Positions 1 to 8,242 of a stretch of DNA of 64,000 nt are shown here, piece by piece. The notes under the pieces were generated by a model. It made no database searches. It was not told the origin of the DNA and saw only the letters and a program-made list of their open reading frames with translations. The stretch is from positions 10,753,853 to 10,817,852 of the forward strand of contig RPFO01000213.1 in assembly GCA_009746045.1 (NCBI GenBank). The letters are read 5' to 3'. This stretch comes from Mesostigma viride. Lineage: Eukaryota; Streptophyta; Mesostigmatophyceae; Mesostigmatales; Mesostigmataceae. The first letter of the stretch is position 1. Each line of letters begins with the position of its first letter. The translations under genes and the position numbers were made by a program.

Positions 1-159
1 GGATGATGGTCTGTCCCTGCTGGAAGATGACGAGCAGGAGGAGGCTGCTGAAGCAACTGTCACAAGGCCAGAGGGGACGGGGCAGCCACCTAAGGCCCGG
101 GGGCCTCTCATGGCGGACGTCATCCGAGCACTCATGCGCAGCAAACATGATCCCAAGGT
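1..159 (+). CDS. Element C pol fragment: acidic linker between integrase and protease-like domain
   Basis: An open frame covers the whole stretch and encodes an acidic linker followed by a basic tail ending in a lysine-rich segment. It matches the linker of element E (minus strand, about 49265-49425) almost base for base, which places it between the integrase C-terminus and the protease-like domain. The frame is cut at 159 by the insertion of element B; the same gene resumes after 29461. AAGGT at 155-159 is the left target duplication of B. Confidence 0.8.
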
Positions 160-680
160 AGTTATGGCACTCGTGCAATGGATGCGAACGTGTGTTGGAT
201 TATGCAATGGCTGGCATAATATCAACCCATGCAAGCTTGCCAAGCTGGATTGCATGGGCACGTAGGTTAGGGTAACCTAGCTGTCCTGCACTAGTGCTAA
301 CCAATGAGATGCTGGCTCCGTCCAGCTAGATCTACTCCAGCTAGGACTGATACGATGCCCACAGGCACAGACTGCCTAACAGCACTACGTGGATGGTCCT
401 GGACCTCCCCTAGGACCTCCGTACAGGACTAGCACTGCAACCACCTTGTGGTCTGCATCACAGCTCATGAACCCTACCACGTGAATACCCACGTGCGTGT
501 GCCCTACATATCTCAGTGCTAATATCTAGCACCCACGTGCCCAATATGGCACGTGCGGATCTAAACCCTAGTAGAGATATGTCCAGTGTACTACACCACC
601 GTCCATGTCCGTATCCCACTTGGGAGACGGGGACAACGCCACGTGTACTGATAGTCTAGGCCTGAAGTCCTAGAATAACT
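160..680 (-). repeat. Element B 3' LTR
   Basis: 521 bp, ends AGTTAT and ATAACT forming a short inverted repeat, not the usual TG...CA. It carries five CACGTG palindromes at 478, 490, 534, 550 and 650. The partner LTR at 28936-29456 appears identical. Because the genes are on the minus strand, this copy is the 3' LTR. Confidence 0.92.
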
Positions 681-702
681 CCCATTATTACTTTTCTTTG
701 GG
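681..702 (-). promoter_or_regulatory. Element B polypurine tract
   Basis: Read on the minus strand, the bases directly before the 3' LTR are nearly all purine (AAAGAAAAGTAATAATGGG), the expected primer for plus-strand DNA synthesis. The tract sits between the LTR and the insertion point of gypsy A. Confidence 0.6.
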
Positions 703-711
703 GAGTGAGGG

Positions 712-1254
712 TGTTACGTCGCGTAACAATTCGTTGTAGTTACGGACGTAAATTAGGTCTTTTGCCTCGGTTGTCCCTAGGTTTACGTGTAGTTCCTACC
801 GGGACATTATTGTCCTCGTAACAGTACTGTGGTACATTGGGTGCCTTTGGGCGCCGCGCCGCGTACTTTATTAGTGGTCCTCATCCTTTGGTAGAATGTA
901 GTGGACCAGCGTGCATCTGTAGGCGAGGGCCAGGTCGGCCCGAGCGTGTTGGACCGTTGGTGACCATTTATGCACGTTCCACCCCTCGTGTGTGCACTCG
1001 GCGTGTGTTAAATGAATTAACACATATAGGCTTGGGTCACGGCAGTGTAGTTGTGTTTCCTTCCTCTATTCCTGGAGTAAACGGGTTGTGTAAATGGCTT
1101 ATGGCGTATTATAGTAACACTTACGTTAATGCATTGAGATCTGGATCGTCTCGTTCGTCTTTCGCTAGGGGTTTAACTAGAGGTGGCTTGACTAGTTTAG
1201 GTAGCATCAGGCCAGGTAGAGGTAGAGGTAGTGGTAGATACCCGCGGCGTAACA
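712..1254 (+). repeat. Element A 5' LTR
   Basis: 543 bp with inverted ends TGTTACG / CGTAACA. A long frame (from about 837, no ATG start in this copy) stays open across most of the LTR and into the leader and encodes an Arg/Gly-rich tail. The right LTR is almost identical. Confidence 0.95.
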
Positions 1255-1255
1255 A

Positions 1256-1273
1256 TGGACTCGGAGGAATTTT
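1256..1273 (+). promoter_or_regulatory. Element A primer-binding site
   Basis: TGGACTCGGAGGAATTTT begins one base after the LTR. TGG pairs with a tRNA CCA end, as in tRNA-primed Ty3/gypsy elements. The D copy has TGGTTCCGGAGGAAC at the same place, so the core CGGAGGAA is kept. The tRNA species is not identified. Confidence 0.6.
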
Positions 1274-1779
1274 AGGTAGAGAACCAGACGACGATCCCCT
1301 GCAACATACGTCATTGAATCAACCCTTCCGCGTCCGGGAAAATGAAGACGACACCTACTTGACAGGTAATGGGCGGGTCGCCTGCAAGCTGGGGGGTAGT
1401 GCTGCCCGATTCGGGACACGCCCTGCCTAGAAGATAGACCTGCTCGAAGCGGAAAATCCTTTTATAGATAGCTCCTTTTCCTCGTTTTGTTTTCTGAGAC
1501 ATGTGGCCTACTGTCGTAGATAGGTGATGGTTTTGGTTCTACGTTAGAGAGACGACTAGCGTCTCGTAGATTACACTTTTCTGCATTCTTGCCTGCGTTG
1601 TATTTAGACGACCCATCGCCAGACGCAGAATTCTTGAAACCGGATACTTACGACCACCTGGCGCTGGAAACCTCGTCCCTGCGTGCGTCGTCAATCTGGT
1701 TCGGTTTCAGACACCCGAGATAAGTCGCCTTCCCTCGTTCTCCTTATTTGACTACTCAAGACCTACCAGGTGCGTTAAC
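1274..1779 (+). other. Element A untranslated leader
   Basis: About 500 bp between primer-binding site and ORF0 with no convincing gene. It ends with CAG|GTGCGT at 1767-1775, a splice-donor-like site ten bases before the ORF0 ATG. The D leader (minus strand, 21613-22123) has CAG|GTGAGT at the equivalent spot. Confidence 0.5.
1770..1775 (+). promoter_or_regulatory. Candidate 5' splice site in gypsy leader (A)
   Basis: CAG|GTGCGT close to the eukaryotic donor consensus, cut after 1769. It is conserved at the same distance from the ORF0 ATG in D. With the acceptor-like site before ORF3 it could yield a subgenomic message that skips ORF0, gag and pol, as retroviruses do for env. This is inference from sequence alone. 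Confidence 0.45.
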
Positions 1780-2184
1780 ATGAGCCAGCGACGTCCTTTT
1801 CCTGCTCCTTCTCATTCGACTAGTAATAATAGTTTAGCAAAGTATTACGTTGTTATTACCCCTCAATGGGCATCTATTTTCTTATCGTGGGCCGATGCTA
1901 GGAAGTTCGTTCAGTCACGTGCTTATAACGTCTCCAAATATAAGAAGTTTATGTCCTTTGAAGAAGCTCAGACCTACCTCTTAAAGCATAGTGAATCAGA
2001 TTTGGGTCTCCATTCTCGTCCTTCTCCTCATGCTCGTCCTGCAGTAGATAGTCTTGTTTTTGTTACACCACCTCCATCTCCTCCTTCGTCTCCCCCTAAA
2101 CGGGCTGCATCCTCATCTAGCTTAGATACGCCTCTCACCTTAGAGTTCGGTTCCCTATCCATTACTGTTGCTAAAAAGGATTGA
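1780..2184 (+). CDS. Element A ORF0: RNase H1 hybrid-binding / viroplasmin-like domain protein
   Basis: 134 residues starting at ATG 1780 (MSQRRPF). Residues about 21-70 fit the small domain shared by the N-terminus of eukaryotic RNase H1 and caulimovirus protein VI: an opening KYYVV strand, then the IFLSWADARKFV turn and helix, YKKF, and the EEAQTYL helix. In RNase H1 this fold binds RNA-DNA hybrids; here it might bind the element's RNA or reverse-transcription intermediates, which is inference. The C-terminal half is low complexity, rich in Pro and Ser. It lies upstream of gag in its own frame. The D copy (130 residues) keeps the domain, arguing for function. An extra upstream ORF of this kind is not standard for Ty3/gypsy. 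Confidence 0.72.
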   Translation: MSQRRPFPAPSHSTSNNSLAKYYVVITPQWASIFLSWADARKFVQSRAYNVSKYKKFMSFEEAQTYLLKHSESDLGLHSRPSPHARPAVDSLVFVTPPPSPPSSPPKRAASSSSLDTPLTLEFGSLSITVAKKD

Positions 2185-2307
2185 TTTAAATTGTTTCCTT
2201 CTTTTAGGACATTAAAAGCTTTTTCTTTTCTTTCCTTGCCTTAAATTAGGCCTTGTCCTTTTCCTTGTTGCTTTCAGTTAGATTCCTAATCATTTACTTA
2301 ATTAAAA

Positions 2308-4056
2308 ATGGATCCAGTGGGTGGTAATATGTCGCCTATACCTACCAACACTCCTACTATGAATAATAATAATAATAATACTAACAACAATAACAACACT
2401 CGTGGTAACCGACGGGACTCACTTGAAACGGTGCACCATCTCACTCCTCAAGGTAATCTGCGTACCTCACCTCCTTCTCCTGTTACTGGTGGTCGCCGTC
2501 GTCCCTCACTTACCCCTCCTACCTATGAACAACGTATGCAAGTCAGATTTAGTGATGACCCTTCCCTTACCTTGAACCAGGCCCCTGCCCCTCCTGCAAC
2601 CTTGGCTCAACCCCCAGCAGGTCCTCACTAACTAACAATGTTGCTAGGCCTCCTTCCCACCCTGTGCCTTCCATGCCTGCTTTTAACACGGGTCGTGCCT
2701 CTGCCCCTGTCGGCCCTTCTGGGCGCCCTAGTGCAGTTCCCTTTTACCCACCTGCTTCCTGGTCCTACCCTGAGACGGCCTATGAGGCAGCCCAGGTCCC
2801 TACCCGTGTGGCTGATTTAGAAGTTAATAGTGATTTCAGCACCATGCCTCTAGATGACAGAAATTATGATCATTTTGCCTACTCCTCTCTTCGTGAGCAA
2901 TATACTGTACCCTTCTCCTATGGGCACCAGCCTGAAACGGTGGCCCCTTCTAGACCCCTACCCAAGACTTTTCCTCTTCCTTCCTTCTATCCCGCTTATG
3001 TAGCAGTGGAAGATAGTGGCCCTATGGGAAAAACTGACTCTTCTAATCCCCCTAAGCCCCTGCTCTTCCCCTCTTTGCTAACCTTCCCAAGCTGGATGTC
3101 AAGTCTACCCCTCAACAGTTTTTCACCTTTATTATGTTGCTTACCCAGAACACAGAGTCGTGGCAGAATCATAATAGATGGCGTCTCTCTGATGCTGTAT
3201 TAGTTCCTCACTATCTTACAACCTGCATTACTCCTGAGCTTGCTAACCTCATTCAGTGTGAGTCTTTGGCCTCTCATGCCTACCCTAACTCTGTAGCAGA
3301 ATTGTTTAAGCGTTTAGAGAACCATTTAGTCCCTCCTGATTCAGATTGGCAGGATAGATTAGCCTTTGGTACCTTGCAGCAGGGTACTAAATCATTTAAG
3401 GAGTATATGAAAGAGTTTGATGCTCAGATGGTACGAATTAGGGATTTGTCGGGTGCAGAAGTACGTGCTCGCTTCCTCCAAGGCCTCAGTAGACCTTTAT
3501 TACGTGAAGTCAAGCGCCAGTTCTCTGCCTACCGTTTTACTGATCTGCCCCTCAAGCATGTGCGCCAGCATCTCTTGCGAGTAGCAGATTTCTTCACCAC
3601 TCCTTCTCTCCTACCCGTTCCCGTATTAATAATATTATCCTTACCCCTGAGGAGGAGAACTCCTATGTAGAAGAATTAGATATCTGCGTTGCTGATCTTT
3701 CAGCTCTTGATGTCTCTCATATCACATGCTATCATTGTAAGGAAGTAGGTCATCTTAAACGTGAGTGCCCCAAGTTCCTTTCGGGTGCTCCCCCTCATCC
3801 CGACGCTCGCCCTCCTCGTACCCCTCAGCGTGCTCCTATTCGTCCCACTTCAGGACGCATTCCCTCAGCTACCCCTAGTAGGCTGAATGCTGTGCAGACA
3901 GGACCCCCAGGGTTCCCCTATGATAATCAGGCTCCCGCACCCTCTTCGCTCCCTCGTGACCCTCCAGCAGTGGCTTTTTCGCCAGGGTCTTCTTCGGGGT
4001 TAGTTCCTATGGATTTGGGGGGGAGGGGGAACAGTAGGCCTGTCAGCCGGGGGTAA
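2308..4056 (+). pseudogene. gag: Element A gag, broken
   Basis: Equivalent to the 563-residue gag of D: a Pro/Ser/Asn-rich N-terminal third with an AAT microsatellite (poly-Asn), a central Ty3-type capsid region (around 3270-3600, with FKEYMKEFDAQMVRIRDL), and a zinc knuckle of type C-x2-C-x4-H-x4-C (around 3727-3770). Structural protein of the virus-like particle. This copy is fossil, with about three or four breaks; D shows the organisation better. Confidence 0.85.
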
Positions 4057-4229
4057 CCTGGACAGGTCCTTAGATAGTACCCCAGATAAAAATTTTTGCC
4101 TGCCTGTTTTTATAACCTCTGTAGGAGCTGAATCTTCCCTACCACTACGTGTGCGTCCTCTTATGTTCTTGAATGGTGGTTTAACCGTCCCCACACTGTT
4201 GTAGACCCTTTCTTGCATGCTGATGAACT

Positions 4230-6530
4230 TTGAATGTCTCTGTGTTGGTAGATAGCGGTGCGGCTAGCTCCTTTGTGAGCGAGGCCCTAGTTAGGCGTTT
4301 AGGACTAGTCCCTACCCCTCACACCAAACCTGTCACTGTTCATTATGCTGATGGTCGCACCAGTCATTCCCCGGGTACGGTGTCCCTTCCCCTGGTCATA
4401 CAAGGACGTACTGTCAACCTGACGGCCACTATAGGCCCTATCACTACCGCTGATGTATTACTAGGATTAGATTGGCACCAGGATAATAAGATTACTATTA
4501 ATTATGATACCATGGTCATTTGGTTTCCAGATAGCTCTTACTGGGTACCGGAACGTCATTATAGATTGGAAAATTTATCCTTGGTAGATATTACTCCTCC
4601 TACACCTGTTGATCCTCCTGTAAGACCTATACCTGAAGTATTAATGTCCAATGATGAGTTGCGTTCTGAATTAAAGGAATATGGATATTTATTATGTATG
4701 TTCCTTCAGTTAGAAGTACAGGAGATACCTATCACTAATAATAGTGTGGATATAGATATAAACACAGTGGATACAATAGGAGTGGGATTTACTGAAAATG
4801 AAATAGTAAGATACATGGCTGTGATAGATTCCTCAAAAGTTTTTGAAGAAAAGACTCCTTCTTATCCTCCTCCTCGTTCTGTTTTACACCGTGTAGTTAT
4901 CAAGGACGGTGCAGTTCCTACGCACTCTCCGATGTATAGAATGGGCCCTACCGAGTTAAAGGAACTAAAACAGATTTTAGTGTCACTATTAGAAGCAGGA
5001 TTGATAGAGCCTAGTAACTCTCCCTACTCAGCTGGTGTCCTGTTAGTTCCTAAGCCAAATGGCAAGTTTCGCCTAGTTACTGATTATAGGAAGTTGAATG
5101 ATATTACTGTGAAGTCTAAATACCCTCTACCTCGTATTGATGATATATTTAATAAGGTTAAAGGTTCCACTTGTTTCACAGTACTGGATTGTGCGGATGG
5201 TTTTTGGCAGTTGCGGATAGCTCCTGAGGATTGCCATAAAACCGCCTTTGCTACCCCTTTTGGTCATTACCAGTTTAGAGTAGCGGCTATGGGACTCTGT
5301 AACTCGCCTGCCTCTTTTCAAATGTTAATGAATGAAGTGCTTAGACCTGTTATGGGAAATTCTCACCTTCCTCAGGTGTCCTCTGATTTAAAGGATCCTT
5401 CCTTCTCCTCTGTTTCTTTATCTGAGCATGACCGTTCTTGTGCTCAAGCTTACTTAGATGATATTCTTATTTACTCTCCTGATTTTGAAACGCACCTACG
5501 TGATTTAAAGAAAGTATTAGAAATAATGGCTGAAAATTCTTTGTGGGCGCGCCGTGCTAAAGTTCGTTCGGGTAGGAGTGTCCCATTTTTAGGGCACGTT
5601 CTGTCAGATGCCGGGGTCGCTACCGACCCGGATAAAACTAAGTCAATTCAGGAATGGCCTACTCCTACCGACGTTAAAGGTGTACGTAGTTTTCTAGGAA
5701 TTGCTTCTTACTATAGGCGTTTTATCCCGCGTTTCGCAACTATAGCAGCCCCTATTAATCATTTATTAAAGAAGGATATCCCCTTTGTTTGGAGTAGTGA
5801 ATGTCAGTCGGCTTTTCAGTGTCTAAAATCCCTACTCCTTTCCCCTCCTGTACTCATCCTACCGGATACTACTAAACCCTTTGTTGTAGCTACAGATGCT
5901 AGTAAGGTAGCTATAGGGGGCGTCCTTCTCCAGGATCAGGGTCAGGGCTTACAGCCAATTGAGTATATCTCTAGGACAATGCTCCCTGCGGAGCGTAACT
6001 ATCCCGTACACCAGCAGGAACTCTTAGCGGTGGTGTATTGTTGCCACGCGTGGCAGCACTTTCTTAAAGGTGCTCAATTTGATGTCTGCCTGAATGAACC
6101 CTGTGAGCTAGATCCTTATAGGTTAGTTATCCAAACGGATCACCGTCCCCTTACCCATCTTCTCTCCCAACCCAACCTTACCCCTCGGCAAGCGCGCTGG
6201 ATGGAATTTTTAGCACAGTTTTCCCCTTTTAAACTTCAGTATGTTAAGGGTGTAGATAACATAGTACCAGATGCACTCTCTCGTCGTGCAGATTACTCCT
6301 TTTTCGAGGACCTTGATGTTCTCAATACTACTCTAGTTCCTACTACTATGGGTGTAACCCCTTATGGTGAACTACCTGATGATGAATCCTATGCCTACCT
6401 CTTTCATACAGCTGTTCGCATGCCTGATCTCCTTTCTCACGTAGGACTCTCTCTCCCGTGTGAGGCCCTTCCCGTGGCCTCGGTGGGGGGGAGGGGAAAA
6501 ATAAAATTTCTATACCGCTTAGCCATATAG
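4230..6530 (+). CDS. pol: Element A pol: protease, reverse transcriptase, RNase H
   Basis: One open frame of about 766 residues, nearly identical in sequence to the D protein. Aspartic protease with VDSGAASSF near the N-terminus and LLGLDW further on; reverse transcriptase with LDCADGFWQL and the catalytic AYLDDILIY; RNase H with TDASKVAIGG and TDHRPLTHLL. About 30 extra residues rich in Ser, Asp and Leu lie just before the YLDD box. It copies the element RNA into DNA in cytoplasmic particles. Integrase follows in a separate frame, as in D. Confidence 0.93.
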   Translation: MNVSVLVDSGAASSFVSEALVRRLGLVPTPHTKPVTVHYADGRTSHSPGTVSLPLVIQGRTVNLTATIGPITTADVLLGLDWHQDNKITINYDTMVIWFPDSSYWVPERHYRLENLSLVDITPPTPVDPPVRPIPEVLMSNDELRSELKEYGYLLCMFLQLEVQEIPITNNSVDIDINTVDTIGVGFTENEIVRYMAVIDSSKVFEEKTPSYPPPRSVLHRVVIKDGAVPTHSPMYRMGPTELKELKQILVSLLEAGLIEPSNSPYSAGVLLVPKPNGKFRLVTDYRKLNDITVKSKYPLPRIDDIFNKVKGSTCFTVLDCADGFWQLRIAPEDCHKTAFATPFGHYQFRVAAMGLCNSPASFQMLMNEVLRPVMGNSHLPQVSSDLKDPSFSSVSLSEHDRSCAQAYLDDILIYSPDFETHLRDLKKVLEIMAENSLWARRAKVRSGRSVPFLGHVLSDAGVATDPDKTKSIQEWPTPTDVKGVRSFLGIASYYRRFIPRFATIAAPINHLLKKDIPFVWSSECQSAFQCLKSLLLSPPVLILPDTTKPFVVATDASKVAIGGVLLQDQGQGLQPIEYISRTMLPAERNYPVHQQELLAVVYCCHAWQHFLKGAQFDVCLNEPCELDPYRLVIQTDHRPLTHLLSQPNLTPRQARWMEFLAQFSPFKLQYVKGVDNIVPDALSRRADYSFFEDLDVLNTTLVPTTMGVTPYGELPDDESYAYLFHTAVRMPDLLSHVGLSLPCEALPVASVGGRGKIKFLYRLAI

Positions 6531-6640
6531 CGACTAGGTCAGGAAAGTCTTATGAAAACATAGTCCCTCTAGGACCTCCCCTTCTCTTTGGCAAGGCGGT
6601 AGGAGATCTCTTTAAACCTGTTCTGGATACCTCTGTAGCG

Positions 6641-8166
6641 ATGCCTACCTCTGATCTTGAACGCCTTATTAGTAGATTTACGGCCACTGAGCCGGAAGCA
6701 TTAGCTGCCATTGCTGCACATCCCCAACAATTAGGCAAGCACCCTTGTAAATTTGTAGGTGGGTTTTTATATGTGCAGATAGCAGATTCTCCCCCTCAAT
6801 GGCGCCTGTATGTCCCTCCTATCTGTCGCTCCTCCTTGCTCTTTGAGTTGCATGACTTAGCTGCTCATCAGGGTGGTAAACGGGTACGGGACCTAGTAGC
6901 CCGCTCTTATTACTGGCCTTCCCTTTATAAGGATGTAGATGAGTATGTTAGAACTTGTCAATCTTGCCAGGAGATGAAACCCAATAATGTAGGACAGATA
7001 GCAGAACCTAGGACCTTGCCTGACCCCATCATGCCGTGGGATTCTATCATGATGGATTTTGTAGGACCTTTTAGAAAGAATGATAGGGGCAATGCCCAGA
7101 TCCTTGTGTTCATAGATCGTTTTACTCGTATGTGCCATCTCGTGCCGTGTCCTTTAGAACTCACAGCACGTGATTGCGCACGCCTATACCTCAATAATGT
7201 ATACAGATATCATGGTTTGAGTAGGCAGTTTATTAGTGATAAGGATAAGTTATTTACCTCAGATTTTTGGCAGCAGTTTTTCGCTGCCATCGGTACCAAG
7301 GTTACCTACGGTACTGCCTACCACTCCTCCTCCTCTCATTTAGTAGAGCGTCTTAATAGGGTAGTGGAAGAAGCGCTTAGGCACTATGTTAATGGCTCGG
7401 GAAGTGATTGGGAGGATTATTTATGTTTGGTAGAGTTCTCCCTCAACAATTGTCCCCAAGCTGCGCATGGATATACGCCCTTCTTCCTAGATACTGGTAG
7501 ACAACCTCTTACCCTACCTCTCTCTTAGCTAGTCCTCTACGGGACAAGGATGATGTGTCCCGAGATACTGTAGAAGGTGTACAGTCCTTACTAGATAGAA
7601 TGAAAACTGCTCATGACCACGCGATCTCAGGGTACCAAAAAGCTCAGTCTAAGTACCTTGCTAGGTTGCGTGCCTCCTTAGATAGAAGAGCACCTGAGAT
7701 AGAAATAGGAGATCTAGTATTAGTAGAAGGCCCCCGTGTTGGCCGTTTTGCTCATAAGTTTGAAGCAGAACTGAAGGTCAAACTTAGGCCCGCCTTCTTA
7801 GGACCCTTCCATGTTTTGTCTAGAGTAGGAAATTTCCTATATAAAGTCGATATCCCTACCTCTTGGCAGACACATTCGAACACCTTCCATAGGAGCCAGC
7901 TGAAACTGTACCACCCTAGTACGTTCGCTGGTAGAGAGCTAGCGCCTGCCCCTTTAGAGCATAACCCTGACACTGGGGAAGTAGAGGACGAAGTAGAAAG
8001 CATCGTGGCCCATAGAGATATCAAAAAGGGCCGCGGTACCCAGCGTCAGTACAAAGTGAAGTGGATGTATGCTCGTAGTGAAGTAGATAAGGTCTGGTAT
8101 ACGGAAAGCGAGCTAGATGGGTGTAGTCGCCTGCTGCAGGAATATAAAACCCTGCACAAGCTCTAG
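6641..8166 (+). pseudogene. int: Element A integrase with chromodomain, lightly broken
   Basis: Equivalent to the 508-residue ORF in D: HHCC zinc domain (HDLAAH ... CQSC), DDE core, a GPF-type C-terminal module and a chromodomain at the very C-terminus (about 7990-8160). The chromodomain places the family among the chromoviruses, whose integration is steered by chromatin marks. About one break is visible in this copy. Confidence 0.88.
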
Positions 8167-8218
8167 CTCTAGACCTTCTCCTCTCTTATGTTATGTCTGC
8201 TGTCGACGGGTGGTTGGT

Positions 8219-8237
8219 TGTCCCCTCCCCTCCGCAG
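8219..8237 (+). promoter_or_regulatory. Candidate 3' splice site before ORF3 (A)
   Basis: Pyrimidine-rich TCCCCTCCCCTCCGCAG ends five bases before the ORF3 ATG at 8243. The same tract occurs at the same distance in D (minus strand, ending 15174) and F (ending 54556). Conservation in three copies and the match to an acceptor suggest a spliced ORF3 message. Confidence 0.5.
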
Positions 8238-8242
8238 CCGTC

